A stretch of DNA of 53,229 nucleotides. It comes from Zygnema cylindricum (Eukaryota > Streptophyta > Zygnematophyceae > Zygnematales > Zygnemataceae). Each line of letters opens with the position of its first letter. Positions within the stretch are counted from its first letter, which is position 1. Under the pieces are notes generated by a model. It made no database searches and was not told where the DNA came from. It worked only from the letters and a program-made list of their open reading frames with translations. Location: NCBI GenBank assembly GCA_037447655.1, contig JBBHKE010001054.1, forward strand, positions 1 through 53,229. The letters run 5' to 3'. Shown in pieces: positions 31,961 to 45,700 of this stretch. Made by a program: the position numbers and the translations under genes.

Positions 31961-32545
31961 AACCCCCTCCGTGGTAGGCTTCCTGTTGCAGGTTTTGTCT
32001 TATTTGCGAGTATCTACCTGTCTGCTTTTGTCGGCTTCCCAAAACGATTCAAAATTTGAGTATTTCACAGCTGGCTGACGGTGGTCCCCCGCGTGCCGAA
32101 TAAGACAGTACTGTACTGTAATGTACTTCACACTGTGCGGTACACCGTCAATTGCAATTAGCGTTGATAACGCTAATTCGGCGCCCTCAAATTTTGACCT
32201 AATGACAATATTAATTTTGACCCCAAATTATAGCGCTAATAGGGATTCACGGTGTGCTGTACTGTGAAACGCTCGCAGTTATACATTTTATGAGGTTGCG
32301 GAGTTACCCTGCGGTTAGGGTTCAGCGTCTTTCACAACATGGAGATATGTGATACTTCGGACGGTAAAAGTATTCCGTGGCAAAGGAGAATAATATGGGG
32401 CGCTAACTATTAGTGACACGTGCGAAGTAAGTATGAGTCCATGTGTCATGAGTACTTGTCTACTACAGTACTGTACTGTAGCTGACAAAAGGGATTTAGT
32501 GTATCCTTCGATTTACACGTCACCTACATTGCAAGTTGTCGTGTA
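31960..32545 (+). repeat. Repeat D, copy 2 of 3
   Basis: Same block order as 29295-29815, with a GTACTGTACTGTAG insert between the CATGAGTACTTG and AGCTGACAAAAGG blocks. Confidence 0.65.
32141..32256. mobile_element. Family A element, 116 bp (short form)
   Basis: Left TACACCGTCAATTGCAATTA, right GCTAATAGGGATTCACGGTG; lies at the same place in repeat D as in the sister copies. Confidence 0.65.
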
Positions 32546-32569
32546 AGGTAGAAATTTTGTCTTCTTACC

Positions 32570-33035
32570 GTAAATTAGAAAACGAATCAAAATGCAAATC
32601 TTGACGCTGGTCCTTCGAATCGCTCTCGCTTAAATGCGATTTTTTTAGAGCTGGTTGACAGAAGCCCAACGCTTGTCAAATAGTAGAGTTCAATACCGTA
32701 CAGTAACGTACTTCATTGTACTTTTATGTACTTTACACAGTACAGTACACCGTGAATCGCTATTACCGTTAATAAAGCTAATTAGGCGCCCCCCATTTTG
32801 ACCTAATAATATTAATAATATTGACCCAAAATTTCAACGCTATTAGTGATGAGTACTTTTGTCATGAGTACTGTACTTGTCTATTAGCTGACAAAAGGTG
32901 ACGTGGCGACTCCTTCGAGTTTTACACGTCACCCCCATTTACTAACGTTGTCTTCGTACTCTCTTCGTACTTTATTTTGAGTCGGACCACCGCATCTCCA
33001 ACCTTCGCGTGAACCAGGTCGCGAGGGAGGTTTGT
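32570..33035 (+). repeat. Repeat D, copy 3 of 3
   Basis: Shares AGCTGACAAAAGGTGACG, TTACACGTCACC and the final ACCGCATCTCCAACCTTCGC block with copy 1, and contains a family A remnant at 32746-32850. Confidence 0.65.
32746..32850. mobile_element. Short family A remnant within repeat D copy 3
   Basis: TACACCGTGAATCGCTATTA at the left, AACGCTATTAGTGA at the right. Confidence 0.55.
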
Positions 33036-33625
33036 CATTAAATCGCACGTGCCAATAAAACCAGCCAGTGGTTGACCACCGTTTCCCCACCGCCTGCAAG
33101 ACCAGCGACCAGCTGATGATGGTTGTACGGAAAGACCACCGCGACGATGGACGGCCGGGTGACTCCACGACACTTCACATGGCCATGTGACTTCCGTCAC
33201 GGTGGACGCAAATCCAGCAGAAATCTTCGACGGAGGACATCCCGTAACGCTCTCTTTGTCGTCTATTGGCCGTCGTGGATTTGCTGCGCGTTCATTCCAT
33301 GTTTTCCGTACAGTTTGACAACGTACAGCAGTACGTTCGTACAAACCTTTAAGTGAGAATGTACTCTTGGAAACTCTTTGACAATTTTCAATATCTTGGT
33401 GTACTTTTACAGTTATTTCACTCGAGTGCCGTACATTTTTTGCCGTACCAGTTATTGGCGACTCAAGACACGGAGTCGGCCTTAAGATTCGTTTTACGAC
33501 GCCTCGGATTCCTTTGCACCCTTGGGAGAAGAGAGGGAAGAGCAGTTTTCCAGAGTCAAAAACTTAATTCGCACTGCTGCTAAAAACCTTTTTAGCTTAT
33601 CGCGAGAATAGACGATTACGTCAGC
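33036..33625 (+). other. Upstream region of copy B; no clear promoter motif
   Basis: Holds a family C fragment (33120-33265) and otherwise unassigned DNA up to the ATG at 33626. I see no convincing TATA box at a usual distance. The promoter should lie here. Confidence 0.4.
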
Positions 33626-33722
33626 ATGGCGGCCACTATGGTCACCGCGGCAGTTCTGGTCTTAGCATGCCACGTGGCACTTGTCATGGGATACTACGTC
33701 GGACCCATGCCGGATCCAGACA
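33626..33722 (+). CDS. Copy B exon 1: signal peptide
   Basis: ATG in good context (CAGCATGGCG). MAATMVTAAVLVLACHVALV is a hydrophobic secretion signal, followed by MGYYVGPMPDPD. Donor GTAAGC in phase 1. The uninterrupted frame continues to 33964 only because the intron has no stop in that frame. Confidence 0.8.
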
Positions 33723-36700
33723 GTAAGCTTTCCCCTCCTTTCACCATCCTTTTTTTCCTTCCTTGTTCTGCAGCCAATGTCTTCACACGTGCGATATCTG
33801 GATCTCATTCGCTCCTCTACCTCCTCTGTCCGTACGGTTGTGCTGCAGAGTCGGCTCTGGAGGCGGTGAAGGCGGCCGTCGCGAACAAAGAAATCTTTCC
33901 CGAAATCAAATGCGATGGGGGGACCTTCGTGTGCGACGATTCTGGTCGCCTGATTTGGCTGTGATTGACTATTCTTGCATGCAATCTCTGTTGTGATAAA
34001 TCCTATGGGCCTGAATCCTGCACTGATCTCGCACTGAATTTTATACTGTATTTCACTCCGAATTTGGCATATGTTAATTCAAATACTATAATTATATTTG
34101 TATATGTATAATTATAATTATATTATACATAATATAATATAATTACAAATATTATTATATTTGGCATTGTCATATGATTGGTAGAGTGCGTGTACTATCT
34201 GTTGCGATGCGCTTCCAGAGCGATGCTTGGCCGCTTGCGAGGGGGGAGGGGGGGGGGATCATAAGGGTGGGGAGGGGAAAGAGGGGAAAGGAGAAGATTG
34301 GCAAGAAGGAGAGGCGGACAAGAAAACGAGTAACCCTATCAAATACCAAGGAGGGGGGAGGTGGAGAAAGAGAGGTTTCAAGCGAATGTGAGAGGGAGAA
34401 ATAAGAGGTGGAGAGAAGAAAGAAACATAAGACTATCATAGACCAATTAGAGGGGGGAACTGATGTGCCTTTGCTATAAAATTAAATAGGGGGCGGCGAA
34501 AGGGGGGGGGGGGGAGAAGGAGAATGAGGGGTCTTTCAATGACCAACGAAAGAAGGGCGCTTATATCTATATGGGTATCAAGGAGAAGGCGGGGGGAGCA
34601 GGGAGGAGGAGAGACTGAGGTATTTTAGGAGACGGAAGAGAGAAAGGGAAGGGGAGAGGGGGGAGAATGAGGGGCTTCGTGAGGACTAGGAAGGATGATA
34701 GAGAGGGGGGGGGAGGGGGGAGGGACAAAGGAGAGGATAAAAAATATCTCGTTCGGATTTCGAGGGAGTACGGGTGAAGAATGGCTCTGTCGGAGAGCCA
34801 CATGAAAGGAGGGGAGGGAGACATGGGGGGATAAAATGAGGAATCTCGCTAGGAGTGGGGCGGGGCTTTGGGGAGGTGGGGAAATGGGAAAGTGGGGTGG
34901 GATTGAATGGGATATCGTTTTGACAGGGAGGGAGAGGGTGTGTGGAGAGAATAAGGGATCTTTCTATACGAGGGAGGGGGGGGAAAAGTGGAGTTTGAGG
35001 AATATCATGAATATAGGAAGGGTAAAGGGGTAGAAAGTGATGCTTACTGTTAGGGTACGGAAGAGCGGGAGATGGACGGGGCAAAAATGGAGATGAAAAA
35101 TGGGTGTGAAGAGAATGTGTTATCTCATAAGGGGAGGACGGGGAATGGGGGAAGGGGAAGTGGGCCGGAGAGGATGATGGACCTTGTTAGGAGAGTGGAG
35201 GGGAACAGGGGTGGGAAAATTATGGAGTGATGAGTGAAATTGTCAACCAATAACGAATATTTCCGCTTAACATCAGAGAAGAGCGGAAAGCGAGTGATAT
35301 GATTTAATGACTTATGGTGGGTAGAGTGCAGAATAATAAATAATTTAGCACTGGGTGGAAGCATTGCAACGGAGATTGGCGACCTCACAAAACTCCAAAT
35401 CTTGTGAGTGAACATTGGGAGGGGATACAGCTCGTGTTCTAAAAGGAAGAAAATAAAAGGATTAAACATGCAAAAATAAAAAGAACACGGAAATTGCATT
35501 TTACATTCATATCTCCCGTGTATTTTTTTTTTTGGTTGTCGAAATGGAGGGGGAGGTGGGTGGAGTTCATTTTTTTTGTAAAATGTTATTTTTTTTTATG
35601 TTTATTATTTTTTTTTTATTTGTTACACCCATGTACAGTTTATGAAATGGGTGGGGGGCAAGTTAAATCCATTAGTTAAACCTTAAAACCCAACAAAATA
35701 ATACTTTTCAATTTGTAAGTGGTTCGTGGAATAATTTCGTTTATATGTGATTTCTTAAATTTATTACGGATTTTTTTCTTTTGGTAATTAGCGTTATAAC
35801 TTATATTTGTTGAGCGCCTCATTCAGAGCGGGGGTACGTTGGTGGGTAATCTCGATGTGGGGTACGTTGGTGGGTAATCTCGATGTCACAGAATACTAAC
35901 GGACCTTCAGTTGACTGGAATCATTCCACCATCCATCACTAAACTGACATCCCTTCAATACTTGTAAGAAACATCAATCTGTGGATGTGTTACACAACAG
36001 ATTTGTACAGTGGATAATTGAGGTTTGCTGCATAAAACGCTTCACCGCATCAATAACTGTACAAATAACACTTGCAATTGAAAAGACCTTACTCTCTAAT
36101 TTTATTTTTATTATACGTTATGTACAAACACAAATTCTACCTTAAAATTGAATTTTAAATTGATTTCTCTATTTTGTTTATGTTTGATCATAACATTGGA
36201 GGCTTACGGGGATTGAGGAGTTCGGAGAGTGAGAGGCAGGAGTGCTTGGTGGAAAGGGATTTTTTAATTTTGTCATTAGTTGCTTCTAGAAGTCTTATTT
36301 TCTTTATGTAGGGAGAGATATACTCTAAATTTTGAAGTTGTTCCACTTAAATAATGGTTATCAGTTCTATCAAGTGGGTCCGTAGTACCTCATGACAATT
36401 TCGTGGGAGGAGGTTGATGGGGTGGGAACGCTTGTGTCGCAGATGGCTGTCGAGGAACCAATTAAGCGGAAACATTCCCTTGTCTATTGATAACATCACA
36501 TCCCTCATGACCTTGTAAAATACATGACTCTTTTGTTAAGCTTCAAATCTAAAGTGTAGTTGTTATATTTCATACAAAATGTCGAAGATTGTACGCATTA
36601 AATTTTTTAAAAATAAAGTTGGCACAACTGCTTCGATACTCACTTTTGAAAATACTAAAAAACAATTGCATTGCCCATAGCGATGCAGATGCAAATGTTC

Positions 36701-39700
36701 ATGACATTAAGAATAAATATAAATCATATTATGATTGCCGATGCCTAAGCCATCGAGAATATATATATATGTATATATATGTTTTTTTTAATTCATATTC
36801 AAATATTTGTATGAAAGAGTGATTAGTCGACCATGTATCTTTTGTTTTAGAATAATGACTAAAAAAATTATGCATTTTTGGCCGCCATTTGAGATTTTCT
36901 TAAATTAGTAGTCGTATTTTGTTTTCTGTGGTTCACTTTGTTCTTATATTAGTTTCGAGCAAATAATTTCAATCAGAAATGTTTAACGACAATTTCTAAA
37001 AAAGTGTAAAGGGCTAGGTGTGCCAGGGGTGGGGGGAAAGGGTTATGCAAAGGCGACTATGTATGGATATTGTGTGTAAAGTTGAAATGTATAATTTAGT
37101 TGAAAATTCATAAAAAATTATATTTACCATTTTGAAATTGAAAAGTGATGTTGGATAGATGCACTTTAGATGTGTTGGTTTTACTCCTTCCTTGTCTTTT
37201 TTTTAGTTGATGAGTTTGTAGCCTAATCCTAGAGGCACTTTGGGGGGTGGTGGGTGGGTTGTGCTGGTGGTGCGGGATGCACGGTGGCGCAGTGATTTAT
37301 CGATAAATCAGTTGAGTGGAAGCATTCCATCGTCTATCGGTCAATTGACATCCCTCCAGTACTTGTAAGACTCATGACACTATGGTTATGTTACGCATCA
37401 ATGTTCTAATTGCTTACGGTTTGTGATGGAAGAGATGACGAGGAAAGCAAAAAACCTTCCACTAAAACATGTGATAATTAATGATAACTACAATGTGAAG
37501 AGATTTTTCTCATTACAGATTTACGATTGGTCAGCTAACATCCGTTCATGTACGATTCCTGATACTACAGTTATCTTCCACATCAGTTGTGTACTTAAAT
37601 GATTTTTTTTTTTATTAAAAAAGAGGGTAGGGAGAGGAGCGATTATAAACACAAATTTTTACAAATTCATCAAATTTATAATAACAATATAAAATATCAA
37701 GTATTAAGAATAAATGATTATATCTACGAATAACTGTCATGTTTTAAAATTAATTTGGAACGTTAATATATTATAATGATCAGTTATAAGAAAGGGAACA
37801 CAAGCAGTTTTGCTTTTGAATTTATTATGTATATTTGATGGAATATTTATAAGTTTGTTTTTTCAATTTTTGAGATATGATTTTCACAATAATCCACCAA
37901 AACAAATATGGCAGAACTGTTACTATTTTTCCTATTTATTTTGAAGCTCCACTCTTTACATATTTATAATATTAATTTACAAATATATAAAAGACTGGGG
38001 TGATAGAGGTGTGAGGGCTTGAGGGATGTATTATGTAAACAAATGTGATTGCGTCTAGTCACTACGTGTTCTAAGGTAAAATTCATCAGTTACAGAAGAA
38101 AATCTCTTGAAAATTATGTTTATCATTTTGAAATTTAAGTGTGATGCTGGATAACAACATTTTATATGGTAAAAAGAAAAAAATATAAAAATTATAAAAA
38201 ATAACGTTCTGACAGGTGGTATGGTAGTTAAAAACAGTTTAGAAAAATACTAAAAATTCACACGTATTAACAATTAACAATTAACAATTAAAAATTCATA
38301 ATACGTACATGCGATTGTTTGGTGACGTTGTGTAAGCAACTATCAAATTAATATCATTGAAATTTATTCCAAAGTTATAATTATTATTTTATATTCTGTG
38401 TGTTGGTAGAAATAAGCCCTTACAAATTTATTTGCTGACATTTTTAACAATTTTTTCTAGTTTGGTTTAAACTTTGTAGTCGATACTAACTACACGGCAC
38501 GGGTGGGAGAATTATACAGGTATCTAAGTTACAACCAGTTGAGTGAAAACATTCCATCTTCCATCGGGAACCTGACAGCCCTCCGAGAATTGTAAGACAA
38601 ATAACACTACGGTTTGATTACGTATAAAAATTGGTCTACAATAATAATGGATAATGATAGAAGAAAAGGAAATGAGGATGGGGAAAGGGAGGGGAAGGGA
38701 AGGTCATGAACAAAAGTGAAATACAAAATAAAATTATCAATAAATCCTTTTAGTAGTTATAAATTATTTTTAATAATATAAAGGATATCTTTTGACATTA
38801 TAATCTTATTTGATTTTCTTTATTATTTATTTGAATTGGAAAAAGTTAGTAATGACATGTAGGAGAAAGGGAGCTTGGGTACAAAGGGCGGGGGTATGAT
38901 TGATTTGTGGATTTCTTATGTTTTTCTAAATCATTTGAGACAAAATAATGTATGTGAAGAGAAAAAAGGATGTTTTGATAGAAATATGTAAAGATACAAT
39001 GGAGGGGAGGTCGTACGTTAAGTAGTTTTTGTCATCGAATGTTTTCTTATCTTCAATTGGCGAAAGAAGATCTAAAATCAAAATTATAGGTTAAGGATAT
39101 TTCGGGGTCCAGATTTATTGGGCATCCATTTAATTTTTCATTTTCGAAATTATGGCTTTATCCTTTCGTTTTTGAATGGCAGTTGATTCAGGATTTATCT
39201 TAAAATTGATGATTTTTTTCTAAAACAAACAAATATATTTTCATACTGTTGTTATATAGCAATAGTACGTGAGATAGAAATAATATCATGATGTAGATGT
39301 TTGATAAGCATAAAAAATGACGAAATTCGCCATTTTTTCTCAGACCAGTAAAGGTCACGGTCATTTAGTCCATTAATATTTTAGATATACAAATATACCT
39401 GCTTATCTTCAATGGTTCGGTGAAAATGAATAAATATGGCCACGTATGCTTATTGTAGAATTATGATTAAGATATTACAACCCTTAGCAGTGAATGTGAT
39501 CTACAAAAAGAGTAACTTTGAATTAGTTTCATTCTCAAAAAGCATTTCGCTTATGTAATTTACTCGACACGTTCAGACGCCAACCGATAAAGCATATTCG
39601 AATAACTTTTTCTTTCTGCACGGTATGAATAATCGTTTTCTTGTGTATGTCCCGACGTCAGCATTCTAATTGTATTTATGGCGTCATCCAACGGTAGTGC

Positions 39701-42700
39701 AAGAAAGTTAACTTTCCATGCAAAATGGAGCCTCACATCTTCAAATGAACGACTTTTGCCTTTCTTTCGCAACAACATGCAACGAGATTGTTGCCATGTC
39801 ACTTGAAAAAAAACCCACTGACAAAACTTGTTTTGCTATGTACTTTTAGGTCTCCGTATCTTTACCTATTCATATAAATATTTATAAAATGTAGAAAAGT
39901 GTGGGGGGGTTAGAGGTCTGAGGGCTGGGGAACGGGAATGGGCAATGTAAACAAATGCGATTGTGAATTTTCATTTCGTGTGTGATGGCGAAATTCATCA
40001 GTTTCAATAGAAAATTTCTTGAAAGTTATGTTTATCATTCTGGTTTTTAAGTGTGATGCTTGGATGAATGCGATTTTTACGGTTAATTCAACTAAAAGAA
40101 AACGACACCTAAAAATTATGATTATTATTCTTTTGAAGAATGTAATGGTGGGTAAAATCCTGAAAATACGCTATTAAGAATTCACACGTATAATAATTAG
40201 CAATGCGTAATACATTGATGCAATTGTGTGGTGACATCCTGTGTAAAAATATCAAAGCTATCTGAAATCATTGGCAATTCGATCAATCTTATGATTATCA
40301 TTTTCTACTTCTAGCGGTGGTGGATATAAAGCCTGACATGTATATCGTAAAAGTTTGTACAGGTTTTTCTATTTTAGTTTGCAACCTTATAGTCCATACA
40401 AACTATAGGTCATTATGGTGGGGAATGCTCGGTGGCACAGGTACCTTGATAGCAACCGGTTGAGTGGAAGCATTCCATCGTCCATTGGTAACCTGGAATC
40501 CCTCATAATATTGTAAGAAAAATAACACTGTGGTCTGGTTATGCATCAAACTGTACAAAAACCATAATGGATTGTGATTGAAGAATAAACAATGGGGAGG
40601 GAGTGGGGGATAAGGAGCGGAAGGTCGTGGAAAAAAATGAAATAAGGGAGAATATAAGCAGTAATGGATAGTAGATAATATTTTGAGTATGTACGTAGAC
40701 ATTTTTTAGTAGTATAATGGATAACTTAACGAATGAATTTAGATTTTAGGCTTTTTTTGTCCTTTTTCAACAATTCATTTGAATTGGAAAAAAATGAGTA
40801 ACGAAATGTAGGAGAAAGGGCGCTTCAATTCAAGTGGCAGATGTTGGGATTTATGCGACCACATGTAGTTGTGTGAAAAGATTGTATTTTGATCTGTTTT
40901 TTTCCCTCCATAGTTGAGCTCTGCATTCTTTTCAATGATTTACTTGTGGATTTTATGTTTTGTTTATAATTCATTGGAAACATTATTATATCTTTGAAGA
41001 GGCTAGAGCATGCTGGGAGAAAAAGTTAAAAAAAATTGGGTGGGGGGAATTTGTACGTAAAATAGTTTTTGTTATTAAATGTTTTTTTTTTCCAATTGGC
41101 GAACAAAAATTGAACATCTATATGATGGGGTAAAGATAATTGGGGGTGTAGATTTATTGGTCATCTATTTAATCTTTATTTTTTTTGGCATTAAGGTCTT
41201 TATCTTTCATTTATGGGTTTATCTTAAAATTTATAATTTTTTTCTGAAACAAACAAAGACATTCTCATACAATTTTTATGTAACAGTAGTATGCGGGATA
41301 GGCATAATATCATGATCACGTTGTTTGATAAGCAACCAAAGATTTTCAATAATGTAAGGATACATAATGACCATAAATGTTTTTCTTACCAGTAAACGTC
41401 ACGAAACACACCACATAGAGCTAAGCATTCCATTAATGTTTTAGATGTGCAGATATTCATGTTCAACTTTAATGCTATAGTGGAAATAAAAAAATGTGGA
41501 CGTGTGTGCTTAATGTAGAATTATGTTTAATATGGAACCAAGATCTTGGTGATCACACATGCAGAAATGTGTATATGTTGCTGGCATTTTCATCGCTTTA
41601 ATGCCGTCATCTGACAATACTACAAGAAAGTTTACTTTCCATACAAAATCGTGCCTGACATGTGCAAAAGAATTACTTTACGCTCGTCGTTTGCAACAAC
41701 GTGCAATGAGATTGACGCCATCTCACGTTAAACACAAATTCACTGACACAAATATGACAAAATTGTTCTTAAATTTCTATTTAATTTTAGGACTCTATAT
41801 CTTTGTTTTTCTATTTACTTTTAGGGTTCCATATCCTTTACTTATAATTGTTTTACCAAATGTAGGAAATAGTGAGGTGGGTAGAGGTGCTACGGCTATG
41901 GGAACGGTTTTTGCAAAAAAATGCGATTTTGTATTGTCCTTGTGTGTGATGGTGACATTCATCAGTTACAATAGAAAATCTCTTGAAAATTATGCTTATA
42001 CTTTTAGAATTAAAAAAAAAAACGACAGCTAAAAATTATGATTATTAACCTTGAAAGATGTGATAATGGGGAAAAATCTAAAAACGTTATTGAATATTTA
42101 TACTTACTAATAATTAGCAATGTATAATATATTCATGCAACTATGTGGTGCCATTGTGTGTGCAATCATCAAAGCTACCTGATATCATTGAAAATCAGAT
42201 CAAAATTATGATCATTATTTTTTACTTCTCTGCGGTGGTAGCCTTATATATGTATATGCTAACAGTTTACATCGTTTTTTGTATTTTGATTTATAACCGT
42301 AGCCCATACAAATGATAAGGCACTTGGGTGGCGGAATGCTTGGTGTCACAGGTTCCTTGAATACAACGAGTTGAGTGGAAACATTCCATCGTCCATTGGT
42401 GACCTGAAATCCCTCGTAGTATTGTAAGACACATGACACTATGGTTTGGTTATATATGAAAATTGTACAAGATGAATAATGGATTGTGATTTTAGAAAAA
42501 GGAATGGGGAGGAGGTGCACGAAAGGGAGGGAAGATCATGAACGAGATTTAAATAAGAACTAATTTCAGCAATAATGACTTGTAATTAGTAATTTTAGTA
42601 ATTATATAAATATTTTTAATGATATAATGTGTAAATTTGGAGTTGTTATTTGTCTTTTTTTAATAACTTGTCTGAATGGGAAAACTTGAGTGACGAAATG

Positions 42701-45700
42701 TAGGAGAAAGGGGGCTTAGATTCAAGTGGCAGGTGTTGAGAGTTCTACTAATGCATGAAGTTGTGTGAAAAGATTGTATTTTGATATCGGTTTTGTTCAC
42801 TCTATAGTTGAGCTCTGCATTCTTCTTGGTGACCGACTTGTGGATTTTCTGTTCCATTTATGAATCATGTGAGATAAAAATCTGTAAAGAGGCGAGAGGA
42901 TGTTGTGAGAAAAAAATAAAAAGAATTTGGGTGGTGGGAATTCGTACGTAAAGTATTTTTTGTTATTAGATGTTTTATTTTTTTCAATTGGAGAACGAAG
43001 ATCTAAAGTCCATATGATGGGGTAAAGATAACTCGGGGTGTAGATTTATTGGGCATCTATTTAATCCATATTTTTTTTGGCATTAAGGGCTTTATTCCTT
43101 CATTTATGGGTTCATCGTAAAATTTTTGATTTTTTTCTGAAACAAACAAAGACATTCTAATACAATATCTATTTAATAGTGTTCGGGACAGGTGTAATAC
43201 ATGATCTAGATTTTTGATAAGCAGTCAAAAATCTTCAATAATGTAGAGATACATAACGAGGATAAATGTTTTGCTAACCAGTAAATGTCACGACACACGC
43301 AACATATATAAATATTTAATTAATACATGTTTATCTTTAATTCTATAGTGAAAATAAACAGATAAAAACGTGTTTGTTTATTTTAAAATCATAGCTAATA
43401 TTTTAAAACACTTAAGTCTTTTTCAGCCTTTTTTTTACTTATGTCATGTAGAATAGATATATATGATGCGAGGGAAGGCGAAGGGTAGAAGGGGCGAGAG
43501 ATGGGATGTAAACAAAATTATCTATTCATCATTCATAGATAGATGTACATGTATGTATGAGGGAGAAGCTAGACGGACATGTATTTTTTTGACGTATGAT
43601 TTGATTTTGACGATTTTATTTTTTATTGTTATATTTTTTATTTTTTGAGATTTTTTTCATATTTCTAGTAATAAGTAGTTTCTATTTTTTCAAGTTTTTA
43701 CCCATTTTTTAAATAAGTCGTTTAAATTGGGGAGGAAAGTTGGCGAGAAAGGGCCAGAGGTTATACCAATAAATTGTGGTGTGAATATTGTGCGTGTGAG
43801 TAAAACTGATTCATTATAAACAAAATATAACTGATCAATTATAATCAAATACCATTTCAAATTTATTTAGTGTGAATTGGTGGTTAAATACCCTTTAATT
43901 CTATATACTAATAATCTACAAACCTTCATTTTTCAGTTTATTGCCTTGTAATTCATCCTAACAAGGAAATCGGTGTGAATGTTTGGCGTCACAGAAAAAT
44001 GTTTGTCAATCAGTTGAATGGAAGCATTCCATCGTCCATCGGAAAACTGATATCCCTCCATAGCGTGTAAGATATATGACACTGGTTATACTAGACATCA
44101 AAAGTGTACTCCAGATGGTTATGGTTTGTTGACAAATATCCCTCACCACATCAAAGAATGTAGAACCATAACAATTTATTAGTCGAGAGTTGCACAATGA
44201 TTTGGAAAAAAAAATCAAAAGCTAAGGATATCAACAAATGTGCTTGCGGTATTATTTCTTACGTATTGTATAACCTTCATCAATTTAAAGGTTAAAAGAT
44301 ACTTGCTATCATGTGATAAAACCTACATTGTAAATGATGAGATGAACGAAAGACAATGTGAACATTATTCGTGGGATCTTCTCGGTGTGAATATTTTGAA
44401 ATGGATTACCTAGCATACTTATGCATTTTCATATATTAATTTCCTTTTCCTGCACGAAGATTTCATCAGCAATAGGCTAGATATGCCATTTTCAGTTCAC
44501 TTTAATGTGCACTTGTTTTTGCAGAGACTTATCATATAACAATTTAGTGGGAACTATTCCCGCAAGTTTCAGCAAGCTTCAAAAATTGCAAGAATTGTGA
44601 GTAATGCATTGATTTTTCTATGTTCATTGGCTTGAACCATTGAAGAACTACCATAATAAATTTCTCGTTCTTGTTATTGGCTATGTTTTCATGCCATGGA
44701 AGATTTAGTCACCAACATCTTTGGGTCGTATCAATCATCTCTAACTACTACTGGACTTTCCGTCTCCTTTCTTAATGTTTTGATTTTTTATGTTACTTTA
44801 AGTTTATAACATGCAAGAAGCACAAAAGACGCTCACATGCCAGCTACCATTTTTATCTAAGCATAGAAGTTGAAAGGTGGTGTGGACACCCGAAAAGCTT
44901 CCAGGACATTAATTTATAATTCACCCATGAGGGCATATCTATGTTCATGATGATAACCTAGATTTAGAAAATTGATTTCCTATTTATTGGTCATGTAACC
45001 AACCGTAACATTTTTAATGGCTTATATCACTCGTTTTCGGGAAGTGCCATATCCTGTTTTCGTTTATGGTCCGGACTTGTCAACATCGTGAGCGAAATTT
45101 TCCCAGTCAAGGTCAAAGTCAAAGTCAAGGTCAAAGTCTTGGTAAAAATCAATAAAATTTGGAAACTATTTAGTAGCACGTTTATAACTTTGTTAAAAAA
45201 TTTATGCTTTAAATAATAGAGGAAATTCAAAATGTAGGTCATTTTTGGATGTCTATACACCTAGGCTACACTTTTGGATACGCTTTTTCACCAACATTGT
45301 TACAGTTTGAAATGGCCAGGTAACTATATCATTCGTTATACATCTTGTGTTCAATTGTACACGGATGATATTATGTAAATAGAGCTCAATTCTAACATTT
45401 TAATCCTTTCTTCCAGGATTTTAACAAACAACTTATTGACAGGCCAGCTCACCCTTACTTTTCAAACTATAGATAGGGTAAAGGTGGACGTGAGAAACAA
45501 CTTTTTGACCGGAACAACTGTTACCGTGAATGGCAACCTAACGTGTTTATATAACGGGAACAACTGTTTTGACTCCAATTCCTCGCAAACAACTTGTTTT
45601 GATGGTAAACGAAGATCCGTTTCAGAATGCGTGAGATTTTGCAATGCGACAGAGGGCACGGATGTTTGTGGAGACCATGGCATATGTACTTCGCTTGATG

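Larger units (their letters stand above)
37990..42100 (+). repeat. About 1.9-kb tandem exon-plus-intron units in the LRR block
   Basis: Intron landmarks recur at matching offsets. One block, AATTCATCAGTTACA..GAAAATCTCTTGAAA..TTATG, is found near 38080, 40000 and 41950. Another, AAGAAAGTTAACTTTCCATG-like, is at about 39700 and 41620. The repeats include intron DNA as well as exons, so the LRR array expanded by genomic tandem duplication. Confidence 0.75.

Noticed and set aside
9617-33625. Search for reverse transcriptase, integrase, transposase or helicase motifs between the gene copies
   Set aside because: None of the frames shows such motifs; all mobile elements seen are non-autonomous or solo LTRs.
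41559-42032. 157-codon + frame in the LRR block
   Set aside because: Lies in an intron of copy B. The related unit near 39640-39800 does not keep the frame.
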